From Nonomuraea jiangxiensis (GTDB lineage Bacteria; Actinomycetota; Actinomycetes; Streptosporangiales; Streptosporangiaceae), in assembly GCF_900099965.1 (NCBI RefSeq), contig NZ_FNDJ01000007.1, positions 342,995 to 406,994 of the forward strand: DNA of 64,000 nucleotides. The letters run 5' to 3'. The notes under the pieces were generated by a model, which searched no databases, had not been told where the DNA came from, and was given only the letters and a program-made list of their open reading frames with translations. A program made the translations under genes and the position numbers. Position 1 is the stretch's first letter, and every line of letters begins with the position of its first letter. Below, piece after piece: positions 25,774 to 34,428 of the stretch.

Positions 25774-26871
25774 TTGCTCTCTCGCCTTGCTATGATCAGT
25801 CGGCCGTGGATGGTTTTCTGGGCCATCTTGGTCGCGCTCTGTGTCGGCGCGGTGACGATATTCTTGACAACGGCGCGGACGGCTCCGTCCCCCTCGGAGG
25901 GCGCCAGGAGATATCTGCTTTTCGCCACCCCTTTCCCCACCGTCATGGATCTCGCCACCGGCAAAATCCTGGAGGAAATACCGTCGCCGGACGGAACGCT
26001 CACCGAATACGCCACTTTCGCCCGCGACACGGCCCCGGGGACCTACCTCGCGGTCACCGTGGAGCGCCCACCGGGCTATGACCCGCGGCAAAGCCCACGC
26101 GGCGCCAAATCCACAATTCATCGGCTCACGATGGACGCCCAAGGGGTGGTCAAAGTGCAGGGCACCGCCTCTGGCGAAATAGAAGGAGTCATCCGCAGCC
26201 TCGCCGTATCCCCGGCAGGGGAGATCGCCTACGCGCGTACGACCGCCGACAAGAAGGACAACCTCTTATCCTTCGCCGGCGTGCTCGGCACCACCTCCGA
26301 ATGGCCGGTCGAGGACCCTTACCGCCTGTACTGGAGCGACGAGAACACACTGGTCTTCCCGTCGAGAGCCGAACCCCCGTGGACGCTCCGCACCAAGGAG
26401 AACGGCGAGCGTTTCATCGCCGGCGGCGGATTCCTGCCCACCCGCGAGGTCAGGACCGGAGCAGCCGGGAAATTGCCGGTCCCACCGGATCTGACGTCCT
26501 ACGGAATGGTGCAGCTCCCGGACCGCCGGATGATCTGGGCGACGGCGTCCCCGGACGACAGCGACATCATGTCCCTCGTCCTCTACGACGGGCCCACATC
26601 GATCGGGACCGTGTACCAGCCTCCCCGAGGAAAGATCGTCTCGATGACTCTGGACCCCACCGGTAGCCACCTGCTGGTCGGCCACGAAATCGCCCGGTCC
26701 ACGGGCACCGGCATGGACGACTTCACGCACGACCAGAAGCTCATCCGGATCGACCTGCGGCAGGCAACCGGCCTGACCACCCCTGCCACGAGCACCCGCC
26801 GAGACCTCGCCTTCCCGCAGCAGGTCGTCTGGCAGGGCAACGACCTGGCCCTCGAAGAAATCGCCTGGTAG
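25774..26871 (+). CDS. Membrane-anchored beta-propeller-like protein
   Basis: About 365 residues. One N-terminal transmembrane helix (PWMVFWAILVALCVGAVTIFLTTA) is followed by a large outside domain. That domain has repeated short beta segments (RYLLFATPFPTVMDLATGKI, VIRSLAVSPAGEIAYAR, YRLYWSDENTLVF, GKIVSMTLDPTGSHLLVG) that suggest a WD40/YncE-like propeller. No enzyme motif is seen. TTG 25774 is preferred since AAAGGA lies six bases upstream; ATG 25792 is the alternative. Similar propeller proteins occur elsewhere in this window (13518, 50558, 61824). Confidence 0.7.
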   Translation: MLSRLAMISRPWMVFWAILVALCVGAVTIFLTTARTAPSPSEGARRYLLFATPFPTVMDLATGKILEEIPSPDGTLTEYATFARDTAPGTYLAVTVERPPGYDPRQSPRGAKSTIHRLTMDAQGVVKVQGTASGEIEGVIRSLAVSPAGEIAYARTTADKKDNLLSFAGVLGTTSEWPVEDPYRLYWSDENTLVFPSRAEPPWTLRTKENGERFIAGGGFLPTREVRTGAAGKLPVPPDLTSYGMVQLPDRRMIWATASPDDSDIMSLVLYDGPTSIGTVYQPPRGKIVSMTLDPTGSHLLVGHEIARSTGTGMDDFTHDQKLIRIDLRQATGLTTPATSTRRDLAFPQQVVWQGNDLALEEIAW

Positions 26872-27251
26872 CCGCTGCGGCCCCGCCACCGCCAGGCGAA
26901 GGCCCCGCTCGACCGACCGGTGACGAAGGGTACTGCGTTCGAGGTTGCTGCGGCACTATCCCGACAGCGGACAACTGGTCCGCGATCGGGCTCCGCGCAC
27001 CTGCACGGCGACGCTGGTTTCCGCACCGTAGCCGGGGCGCAGGAGGCGGGTGGTCACTGGCGTTCGCGACCTTGACCCGGCTGAAGCGGGTGAGGCCGCG
27101 CCTGCGGCTGAATCGCGTCGACGTCGAAGTGACAACCCGGGGGCGTCTGCGCAACGCCTCCGAAACGGGGACACCCCCATTCAGCCGTCCTCTGTCGCCG
27201 CATCGACCGCGGGGACGCTCAGCCGGCACAACCGATCGGGACGAGGCGCCG
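26872..27251. other. Intergenic stretch without a convincing gene
   Basis: Between two convergent genes. Open frames exist on both strands but are Arg/Pro/Gly-rich with no conserved motif. No clear hairpin was found. Confidence 0.5.
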
Positions 27252-28016
27252 TTAGTCGGCTTCCAGTACGAAGAACAGGAAGCTCAGGAACCTCGTGCCA
27301 GTGCGCTCGCGGAACTCCTCGGGGAACAGTTCGCGGGCTTCCGGCACATACGGCGGTTCGCTGATGACGCTGATGCGAAAGCCGGCCGCGGTGAAGGCCT
27401 CGGTCATCGCGTGCAGCGGCCGGTCCCAGAAACTCATCTGGGCGCTCTGCCCGCCCATGGTCCATTCTTCGACCCGGTTACGGGTTCCGAAATAGCTGGG
27501 CTTTTCCCCGGCCATGGCACGCATGAGGGTGATCACGAAAGGATGGTCGACCGAGACGAGGAGTCGGCCGCCCGGCCTCAGCACGCGTCGCAGCTCGGCC
27601 AGTGTCGGTCCCCAGTCTTCCAGGTAGTGCAGCACCAGAGACGCGGTGACGTCGTCGAATGTCCCGTCGGGAAAAGGTAGCGGGCCGGCCAGGTCGGCGA
27701 CCCGCAGGTCCGCGTCGGCGCCCAGCCGCCGTCGGGCCAGCTCCAGCATCCCCGCACTCGCGTCGATGCCGGTCATGATGGCGCCTCGATCGCGCAGCGC
27801 GGAGAAGAGGGGACCCGAGCCGCAGCCGGCGTCGAGGATCCGCCGACCGGTCACGTCCCCGGCGAGCTCCAGCATCGCGGGCCGTTCGTAGTATGCGTTC
27901 ACGAGGCTGGTCTCGTTCTCGGCCGAGTACCCCTCGGCGATCATGTCGTAGGCGTTGAACGGGGAGGGCTGTGCGGTCTCAACGTGATCTTCGGGCATGG
28001 TAGGCATGCGGGCCAT
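27252..28016 (-). CDS. SAM-dependent methyltransferase (class I)
   Basis: 254 residues. The SAM-binding fold is clear: motif I ILDAGCGSGPLFSALRDRG, the acidic loop MTGIDASAGML, then DDVTASLVLHYLEDW and LRRVLRPGGRLLVSVDHPF. It belongs to the broad Methyltransf_11 group of small-molecule methyltransferases; the substrate is unknown. Three in-frame ATGs (28016, 28007, 27998) lie close together with no good ribosome site before any; the first is listed. Confidence 0.92.
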   Translation of the reverse strand: MARMPTMPEDHVETAQPSPFNAYDMIAEGYSAENETSLVNAYYERPAMLELAGDVTGRRILDAGCGSGPLFSALRDRGAIMTGIDASAGMLELARRRLGADADLRVADLAGPLPFPDGTFDDVTASLVLHYLEDWGPTLAELRRVLRPGGRLLVSVDHPFVITLMRAMAGEKPSYFGTRNRVEEWTMGGQSAQMSFWDRPLHAMTEAFTAAGFRISVISEPPYVPEARELFPEEFRERTGTRFLSFLFFVLEAD

Positions 28017-28077
28017 TGTGGACCAGCGGTATCGGTGACACAGACATACGGCTCGTTTGCCGTGATTGAGTGCTTCA

Positions 28078-28194
28078 ATGGACGGCGGCTGGACCGGCAT
28101 GAAGGTCGCCCAACTGGCTGTCTCCATGATTTTCTGGATCGCCCTCCCCGTGACGTTCCGCGCGCTGCGTGTGCTCCGTAAGGAGGTTCACTGA
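28078..28194 (+). CDS. 38-codon membrane peptide before the esterase gene
   Basis: An ATG at 28078 opens 38 codons whose middle is one hydrophobic helix (VAQLAVSMIFWIALPVTF), followed by a basic tail (RALRVLRKEVH) as in single-span positive-inside peptides. Its stop codon ends one base before the ATG of the erythromycin-esterase-like gene, and that gene's ribosome site (aaggagg) lies inside the last codons. This gives tight translational coupling. It may be a true small protein or the tail of a deleted membrane-protein gene. Confidence 0.45.
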   Translation: MDGGWTGMKVAQLAVSMIFWIALPVTFRALRVLRKEVH

Positions 28195-28195
28195 C

Positions 28196-29416
28196 ATGAG
28201 GCGGGCCCTTCCCGTGGTGGCCGCACTCGCGCGGCTGGCCGGGTGCGGCGGCGTGGACACCACCGGTGTGACGTCCTCGGCCGTCGTCCCGCTGCCGGAG
28301 GCCACGCTCGACGCCGCGGCCAACGACCGGGTGGTCGGCATCGGCGAGGCGACCCACGGCAACAAGGAGTTCGTCCAGGTCCGCCTGCAGGTCATCAAGA
28401 CCCTGGTGGAACGGCATGGCTTCCGCGCCGTCGCGCTGGAGGCCGACTTCGGCGGCACGGCCGTCGCCGACGACTACGTGACGGGCGGCCAGGGCACCGC
28501 CGAGGACGCCGCCAAGGCGCTCGGCTTCGACCTCTACCGCACCCGTGACACGGCCGGCCTCCTGCGCTGGATCCACGACCACAACGCCACCGTGCCCGAC
28601 GCCGAGAAGGTCCATCTTCTCGGCTTCGACATGCAGCGGTACGACCGCAACAAGGAGCGCCTGCTGCGCCACCTCACCGACGTGGATCCTGCGCGGGCGG
28701 CCTCCGCCGAGCGCTCGCTGTCCGGCCTCACCGACGCCACCCGCACCTCACCGCCTCCTGCCGGGGCCAAGGACGCCGTCGCAGGCGTCATCAGCCTGCT
28801 GAAGAGCAAGCGCGAGGCGTACGTACGGGCCGGCTCCGAGCAGGCGTACGCCGTGGCGGTCCACCACGCCGAGATAATCCGGCAGGGCGTCGAGCTCCAG
28901 TCCTCGGGCAACGACTACATCGCCAAGCGCGACGCCTGGATGGCCGAGAACATCGGCTGGATCGCCGGCCAGGCGAAGGGCAAGATCATCGTAGCCGCGC
29001 ACAACGGCCACATCGACAAGAGCGGGGCCGCCTACTCCTTCGAGTCGATGGGCCGCAGGCTCGCCGCCACGTACGGGGACGACTACTTCGCGATCGGCAC
29101 CGACTTCGGCACCAGCACCTTCATCACCAAGGACTCCATGTCGGGCCGCCGCCAGAAGTTCACCGTGGAGACCGACGCGCCCCTGGCCAAGCTCTTCGGC
29201 GGCGAGCCGATGGGCTACGTGGACATCGCCCAGGCCTCTGCCGACCCGGCCAACCGCAGGCTGCTCAACGCGAAGGTGCCCATGGGCAGCGTCGGTGACG
29301 AGTTCTCCGCCCTGTTCAGCAAGCTGAGCAAGATGTACACCGTCGCGACGGTCCCGGCCAAGGCCTACGACGCCCTGGTGTACGTCCCGCACGCCGGCCC
29401 GGTGACACCCCTCTGA
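28196..29416 (+). CDS. Erythromycin esterase-family lipoprotein
   Basis: 406 residues. The N-terminus has a short hydrophobic signal ending in a lipobox-like LARLAGC. The erythromycin esterase domain follows: VVGIGEATHGNKEF with the catalytic-type His and Glu, ALEADFGG, LLRWIHDHN, and KIIVAAHNGHIDK. The EreA/EreB superfamily hydrolyses macrolide lactones in resistance strains, but most environmental members, including secreted ones, have unknown substrates. Resistance to macrolides should not be assumed. A strong ribosome site (aaggagg) ends nine bases before ATG 28196. Confidence 0.9.
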   Translation: MRRALPVVAALARLAGCGGVDTTGVTSSAVVPLPEATLDAAANDRVVGIGEATHGNKEFVQVRLQVIKTLVERHGFRAVALEADFGGTAVADDYVTGGQGTAEDAAKALGFDLYRTRDTAGLLRWIHDHNATVPDAEKVHLLGFDMQRYDRNKERLLRHLTDVDPARAASAERSLSGLTDATRTSPPPAGAKDAVAGVISLLKSKREAYVRAGSEQAYAVAVHHAEIIRQGVELQSSGNDYIAKRDAWMAENIGWIAGQAKGKIIVAAHNGHIDKSGAAYSFESMGRRLAATYGDDYFAIGTDFGTSTFITKDSMSGRRQKFTVETDAPLAKLFGGEPMGYVDIAQASADPANRRLLNAKVPMGSVGDEFSALFSKLSKMYTVATVPAKAYDALVYVPHAGPVTPL

Positions 29417-29689
29417 TCACTGGCCGACACGTAGCCGCCGCCAAATCGCCGATGCCCTTGGCATCACCCACGGAGCCGCGCACCGGCCCCCGGCCTACCA
29501 GCAAGCGCGACGGTCCCGATCACATCCAGGGATGGGAGTACGGCATGCAACGCAGGTGTTCTACAGAGCAGTGGCGGAGCAGCTCAGCGGCCGCCGTCTC
29601 CGTCGTCCCTGCGCTCGCTGTCGTGGCGGGCAATTGTGGACTCTGGGGTGATATCTGCCCCCGCCGCGATACCTAATGAATGGCGGGCG

Positions 29690-30925
29690 TCACGCCTGCC
29701 GGGTGTGGCTGAGGTCGGCGACCGCCTCGACGACATGGTCCACTTCCTCTTCGGTGTTGTAGTAGTGCGGCGACAGGCGCAGGCACCAGTCGATGTCCTT
29801 GTCGCCGAAGTCGAACTGCGCGAAGTGGCGGAAGCTGAGTGCCGAGTTGATCCGGCGTGCGTCCATGGCGGCCTTGAACGGCTCCGGTTGCCAGCCGTCG
29901 ATGGCGAAGGTGACCAGGGCGCCCAGGTGCCGGCCGTGGTCGAGCACGCGGATGCCCGGCAGGTCGGCGAGCCTGTCACGCAGGACTGCGGCCAGGGCTG
30001 GGGTACGGCGGGCGATGGCGTCCATGCCGACCTGGCGGGCGTAGCGTGCGGCCGCGGCGCAGCCGAGGACGATGGCGTAGGGGAACTCCCAGTCCTCGAA
30101 CCTGGCTGCCGTCTCGACGGGCTGGTAGCGGTCCGGCGAGACCCAGCGCGCGCCGTACATGTCGATGAACAGCGGTTCGTAGCCGGCGCGCAGGACGCGG
30201 TCGGATACGTACAGGAAGCCCGAGCCGCGGGGGCCGCGCAGAAACTTGCGGCAGGTGGCGGTGAGCAGGTCGCAGCCGATCTCCGCGACGTCGACGGGGT
30301 ACTGGCCGACCGACTGGCAGGCGTCGACCAGGTACAGCAGGTCCAGTTCGCGGCAGTGCCGGCCGATCTCGGCGACCGGCTGGACCAGGCCGGAGTTGGT
30401 GGGAATGTGGGTGGCGGCCACCAGGCGGGGCCGGTGTTCGCGCATCAGGGCGGCCATCGCCGCCACGTCCACCCCGCCCTCGGGGGCGTCGGGAGCGTGC
30501 ACCACGCGCACGCCGAACCTCTTGCTCAGCGACAGGAAGGCGATCTGGTTGGAGATGAAGTCGTTGCGGGTGGTGAGGATGACGTCACCGGCCTCGAACG
30601 GGATCGCCGACAGGGCGGTGGAGAACGCGTGGGTGGCGCTACCGGCGAACGCGATGTTCTCCGGAGCGCAATTGATCAGCGCGGCGGTCTCGGCGTAGAA
30701 CTCCCGCACCTGATCGGCGCGGGCGGCCGCCGACTCATAACCACCGATGCTCGCCTCGAGTTGGAGGTGGTCGACCATCGCGGTCAGCACCGGCGCGGCC
30801 ATCAAACCGCACCCTGCATTGTTGAAGTGCACGACGTGGTCGGTGCCAGGGGTATCCGCGCGCAGAGCCGCGATGTCCAGAAGCGATTCTGTCAGAATTC
30901 CGGAAGCGCTATTATCCTTATTCAT
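29690..30925 (-). CDS. Class V PLP aminotransferase (isopenicillin-N-epimerase-like)
   Basis: 411 residues with fold type I PLP enzyme features: VHFNNAGCGLMAAPV at the start, FAGSATHAFSTAL (cofactor phosphate region), YLVDACQSVGQYPVDV with the pyridine-N Asp, and the Schiff-base Lys in TATCRKFLRGPRGSGFLY. The family includes cysteine desulfurases, kynureninases and isopenicillin N epimerases; the RGPRG signature suits the epimerase/desulfurase-like branch, but the substrate is unknown. The ATG at 30925 overlaps the start codon of the divergent MocR-type regulator and has no ribosome site, so the mRNA may be leaderless. MocR regulators commonly control a neighbouring PLP enzyme. Confidence 0.9.
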   Translation of the reverse strand: MNKDNSASGILTESLLDIAALRADTPGTDHVVHFNNAGCGLMAAPVLTAMVDHLQLEASIGGYESAAARADQVREFYAETAALINCAPENIAFAGSATHAFSTALSAIPFEAGDVILTTRNDFISNQIAFLSLSKRFGVRVVHAPDAPEGGVDVAAMAALMREHRPRLVAATHIPTNSGLVQPVAEIGRHCRELDLLYLVDACQSVGQYPVDVAEIGCDLLTATCRKFLRGPRGSGFLYVSDRVLRAGYEPLFIDMYGARWVSPDRYQPVETAARFEDWEFPYAIVLGCAAAARYARQVGMDAIARRTPALAAVLRDRLADLPGIRVLDHGRHLGALVTFAIDGWQPEPFKAAMDARRINSALSFRHFAQFDFGDKDIDWCLRLSPHYYNTEEEVDHVVEAVADLSHTRQA

Positions 30926-30936
30926 GCCGAATAGTA
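30910..30936. promoter_or_regulatory. Face-to-face -10 elements of overlapping divergent starts
   Basis: TATTAT at 30910-30915 lies nine bases before the MocR ATG (30924). TACTAT on the other strand (30936-30931) lies five bases before the aminotransferase ATG (30925). Each hexamer is placed so that transcription would begin at or next to the start codon, giving leaderless messages. No good -35 box is seen for either. The local AT content is well above the surroundings. Confidence 0.5.
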
Positions 30937-32336
30937 GCAGTTCTGCTGAGTTGGCCACCAGGATGCGCGCGATGATCGACCGGTTGTCCCCGGGCGACCG
31001 GTTGCCCAGCAGCCGCGAGCTGATCCGGCGCTTCCAGGTCGGCCCCGCGACCGTGTCGCAGGCGATCGCCGTGCTCGCCGCCGAGGGCCTGGTGGTCACC
31101 CGTCCAGGCAGCGGCACGTACGTGGCGGCCCGCGTCCAGCGGCGTGCCGAAGTGGCCGATACCGCCTGGCAGACTGTCACCCTCGCCGATCGGAGCGTGG
31201 ACACCCGCCTCCTCACCGGCACGATCGGCGAGCCACCGGCGGGGACGATCATGTTGGACGGGGGATACCTGCATCGATCGCTCCAGCCCACGCAGATCCT
31301 GACAGCGGCGCTGGCCCGGGCCGCGCGCCGCCCCGACGCCTGGGACCGCGCCCCCGCCGGCGGCCTGGCGGCCCTGCGCAGCGTGTTCGCTGCCATGGCC
31401 GGCGACGGCGTGAGCGCGGACGACATCCTGGTCACCGCCGGCGGGCAGAGCGCCCTGTCCATGGCGTTCCGGGCCATCGCGGCGCCGGGTGACCCCGTCC
31501 TGGTGGAGTCGCCCACCTATCCGGGGGCGATCGCCGCCGCCAGGGCAGCCGGCCTACGCCCGGTACCGGTGCCGATGGATGCCGACGGCCTGCAGCCCGA
31601 CCTCCTGGCCGACGCTTTCGCCATGACCCGCGCCCGGCTGCTGTACTGCCAGCCGACCCATCACAATCCCACCGGCACCACGCTCGCGCCACAACGCCGC
31701 CGGCAGATCGTCGATGCCGCCAGGGCGGCGGGCGCGTTCGTGATCGAGGACGACTTCGCGAGGTACCTCGGCCACGGTACTCCGGTGCCGCCTCCCCTGC
31801 TGGCCGGTGATCGCCATGGCACCGTGGTCCACCTGACCTCGCTCACCAAACCGGCGGCGCCGAGCCTGCGCATCGGCGCCCTGGTGGCCCGTGGCCCGGT
31901 GCTGGAACGCCTGCGCGCCACCCGCCTGGTCGACGACTTCTTCGTCACCCGCCCGCTCCAAGAGGCAGCGCTCGAACTCCTCAGCTCCCCCAACTGGGAA
32001 CGGCATCTCCGTTCTCTGGCCGCAACCCTCCGGGAACGCTGCGCAGCACTGGCGGCCGCCGTCACGCACCAACTTCCGCACTGGACCCTCACCCGCATCC
32101 CCACGGGTGGGCTTCACCTGTGGGTCCGCCTTCCGTACGGCACCGACGACACCGTGGCCGCCGACACGGCCCGTCAGTACGGCGTCGCCGTCAGCGCCGG
32201 TCACCGCTACTTCGCCACCGAACGCCCGGCGGCCTACCTACGCCTCGGCTTCGCCGCCACCGCCGACCGCACGGAGCTGACCGAGGCCGCACGCCGACTC
32301 GCGTCCGCCCACGAGCAGGCCGCCGGCACGCGCTGA
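30924..32336 (+). CDS. MocR-type GntR/aminotransferase regulator
   Basis: 470 residues. An N-terminal GntR winged helix (SPGDRLPSSRELIRRFQVGPATVSQAIAVLAAEGLV) is fused to a fold type I aminotransferase-like domain. The cofactor-binding Lys is seen in LTSLTKPAAPSLRIG, and the substrate/PLP loop is QPTHHNPTGTTL. MocR/PdxR/GabR proteins bind PLP or an amino-acid adduct and act on a divergent gene, here the class V aminotransferase. The ATG at 30924 forms, with the other gene's ATG, the four-base palindrome CATG. Confidence 0.93.
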   Translation: MPNSSSSAELATRMRAMIDRLSPGDRLPSSRELIRRFQVGPATVSQAIAVLAAEGLVVTRPGSGTYVAARVQRRAEVADTAWQTVTLADRSVDTRLLTGTIGEPPAGTIMLDGGYLHRSLQPTQILTAALARAARRPDAWDRAPAGGLAALRSVFAAMAGDGVSADDILVTAGGQSALSMAFRAIAAPGDPVLVESPTYPGAIAAARAAGLRPVPVPMDADGLQPDLLADAFAMTRARLLYCQPTHHNPTGTTLAPQRRRQIVDAARAAGAFVIEDDFARYLGHGTPVPPPLLAGDRHGTVVHLTSLTKPAAPSLRIGALVARGPVLERLRATRLVDDFFVTRPLQEAALELLSSPNWERHLRSLAATLRERCAALAAAVTHQLPHWTLTRIPTGGLHLWVRLPYGTDDTVAADTARQYGVAVSAGHRYFATERPAAYLRLGFAATADRTELTEAARRLASAHEQAAGTR

Positions 32337-32601
32337 TCGAGGCGCCGGACCACATCCATCGGCGTACCTCCTGACACTCCACCGACCTGCGGAGACGCAC
32401 AGATCCTGGAGGTGCCGGCACGATCGCCGACCTGCCGCACGACGCGCCTGGCTCGGCCGCACGTTGATGGCTTGACCGGGGTGCGTGCCGGCCATCGAAA
32501 CCATGGCGCTTGGCGCCATCAACACCGATATGCGGGTGCACCCGCCGCCGATGAAGTCAGCACGACGTGGACGAGCTCGCCCGGCTGCTGACCACCGCCG
32601 G

Positions 32602-33804
32602 TCAGGTCAATATGTCGGAGCTACGGGGCGTTTGCCCGGCACGTGTGCCGTTCGCGACAGTCAGCGTGGCAGCGGCCAGCATCAGTACGGCGGCCAGGTG
32701 CGGCAGGTGGGCCGCGCCCCACCCTTCGAGTGCCAACGCCCCCGCCCCTCCCGACAGCGACACGGCGAGGTAGAGGGCGGACTGGTAGAGCGAAGTGATC
32801 AGGCCGGAGCCGGGTCCGGCCAGGGTGATGAGGAGGTGCTGCTGCGGTGTCGTGACCGAGAAGGACAGGAATCCGACGATCATGATGATCGCGACAGCCG
32901 CCCCGAGAGTGCCGCGGCCCAGTGGGGTGAGGGCGAAGGCCGCGGCCAGGATCAGCGTCACGGCCACGATCACGCGGCGGGGGCCGTACCGGTCGGCCAG
33001 GTGCCCGGCGGTGAGGTTGCCCACCGTCCCGGACAGGCCGTAGACCAGCAGCAGGACGGCCAGGCCCGAAGTACCCGCGTACGCGGGGGCGAAGACCTCG
33101 CTGACGTAGGTGTAGGGAATGTAGATGCCGGTGAAGGCCACCACGGTGGTGACCAGCAGGCCGACGATCCGCCGGTTGCGCAGCGGCGCCAGGAACGCGC
33201 GCAGGTCGCCGTTGCCCTGCCCGGTGGCCGAGGGCAGGCGGAGCCCGATGGCGGGGGCGGCGACCAGGGCGAGCGCGGTGACGAGCCACATCGCGGCCCG
33301 CCAGTCGGCCAGGCCGCCGATCAGCGTGCCGAGTGGTGCTCCGAGGACCAGTGCGGTGGTCACGCCGAGCATCACGATGGAGATCGCGCGGCCGCGTTCT
33401 CGGTCTCCCGCCAGAAGTGCCGCTGTCGCGCTGGCGGTCGCGGTGAACAGCGCGGCCCCGGCGGCGGCGACCACTCTGGAGGCCAGGACCAGGTCGTACG
33501 AGGGGGCCAGCGCGGTGATCGCGTTGCCTGCCGCGAACACCGCCAGCGCGGTGACGAGCACCCTTCTGCGCGGCCACGAGGCGGTCAGGGCGGCCAGCAC
33601 CGGTGCGAGCACCGCGTAGGAGATGGAGAACACCGTCACAAGCTGGCCGGCCGCGGCCACGCTGACGTGCAGTGACGTGGCGATGGAGGGCAGCAGGCCG
33701 GCGACGACGAAGCCGTCGGTGCCGACGGCGAAGGCGCCGAAGGCCAGGACCGCGGTGTGGGGGCGCCAGCGTACTGGGGCTTCGGTATGTGTAGGTGACG
33801 TCAT
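32602..33804 (-). CDS. MFS drug-efflux transporter (DHA1, AraJ/Cmx-like)
   Basis: 400 residues with 12 hydrophobic helices. Features of the DHA1 family are AVGTDGFVVAGLLPSIA in helix 1, the loop-2 region LTASWPRRRVLV and the second-half signature GNLTAGHLADRYGPRRV. Such proteins export sugars or antibiotics such as chloramphenicol. ATG 33804 follows GGAAGAG. The gene is divergent from an ArsR-family repressor, with operator-like repeats between, so expression is probably induced by a ligand or metal of that repressor. Confidence 0.92.
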   Translation of the reverse strand: MTSPTHTEAPVRWRPHTAVLAFGAFAVGTDGFVVAGLLPSIATSLHVSVAAAGQLVTVFSISYAVLAPVLAALTASWPRRRVLVTALAVFAAGNAITALAPSYDLVLASRVVAAAGAALFTATASATAALLAGDRERGRAISIVMLGVTTALVLGAPLGTLIGGLADWRAAMWLVTALALVAAPAIGLRLPSATGQGNGDLRAFLAPLRNRRIVGLLVTTVVAFTGIYIPYTYVSEVFAPAYAGTSGLAVLLLVYGLSGTVGNLTAGHLADRYGPRRVIVAVTLILAAAFALTPLGRGTLGAAVAIIMIVGFLSFSVTTPQQHLLITLAGPGSGLITSLYQSALYLAVSLSGGAGALALEGWGAAHLPHLAAVLMLAAATLTVANGTRAGQTPRSSDILT

Positions 33805-33820
33805 GACACTCTTCCGATGC

Positions 33821-33873
33821 GTATCGGTAATTACGATGCTAATCGTAATATTGCTCCGACGGGTATCGTAATA
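33821..33873. promoter_or_regulatory. ArsR-type operator cluster
   Basis: A perfect inverted repeat of ATTACGAT with a 4-nt spacer (33830-33849) is flanked by two more half-sites: GTATCGGTAAT at 33821 and TATCGTAATA at 33864. The cluster is AT-rich and lies between the MFS and ArsR starts, as expected for an operator of both. Confidence 0.75.
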
Positions 33874-33907
33874 GCTGTCGTCATCGGACATGTCGAGGGG
33901 GGAAGCG

Positions 33908-34222
33908 ATGCAGACCTGGATGGGGCAGCCCGACCTCGACGAGATCGACGTGGCCACGGTGCTGCAGGCGCTGGCCGATCCGATGCGACTGCGCATCGTC
34001 CGGCTGCTCGACCAGGTTGAGGAGTCCACCTGTACGGCGCTCGATCTGCCGGTGAAGGTATCGACGGTGTCACACCACGTCAACGTCCTGCGCCACAGCG
34101 GCGTGGTCTCCACCAGAATCGAGGGCACCGCCCGGCCCAGTCGCCTACGCCGCGACGATCTGGAGCGCCGCTTCCCCGGCCTGCTGTCCTCCATTCTCGC
34201 GGCCACCCCGCCGAAGGCGTAG
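33908..34222 (+). CDS. ArsR-family transcriptional repressor
   Basis: 104 residues with an ArsR winged helix: VLQALADPMRLRIVRLLDQ, then LPVKVSTVSHHVNVLRHSGVVSTRIEGTARP. The N-terminal region has no metal-binding ELCVCDL-type motif; only one Cys is present (ESTCTAL). It is therefore probably a non-metal or redox-type ArsR. ATG 33908 is preferred (ggggggaa just upstream) over 33890. It is divergent from the MFS transporter and probably represses it. Confidence 0.93.
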   Translation: MQTWMGQPDLDEIDVATVLQALADPMRLRIVRLLDQVEESTCTALDLPVKVSTVSHHVNVLRHSGVVSTRIEGTARPSRLRRDDLERRFPGLLSSILAATPPKA

Positions 34223-34278
34223 CCAGGGGGTGCCGGAGAAATGAGTCGGGGAGCGCGATGAGCCGTACGGTCTCGCCC

Positions 34279-34428
34279 ATGAAGCTGCTCTCCGTCAACA
34301 TCGGCCGCCCCAGGCCCAACCCCTGGAAGAAGCTGGGCGCGACGGGCATCGACAAGCGGCCGGTGCGGGGCCCGGTGGCGGTGAGCGCGCCCGGCCCGAA
34401 GGGCACCGGCGAGGTCGGCCCAGGGCGT
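34279..34428 (+). pseudogene. MOSC-domain gene, truncated after 50 codons
   Basis: The first 50 codons (MKLLSVNIGRPRPN, GIDKRPVRGPVAVS, PKGTGEVG) match the N-terminus of YiiM-like MOSC proteins, which bind molybdenum cofactor. After about 34425 the sequence becomes that of the transposase element, and no continuation is found beyond it. Confidence 0.8.

Noticed and set aside
28169-29416. Reading the erythromycin-esterase-like protein as a macrolide resistance gene
   Set aside because: The family is broad and mostly of unknown substrate; no macrolide-related context is present.
32485-33675. A 396-codon plus-strand frame rich in Gly, Gln and Arg
   Set aside because: Shadow of the MFS transporter on the minus strand, which has a good ribosome site and helix pattern.
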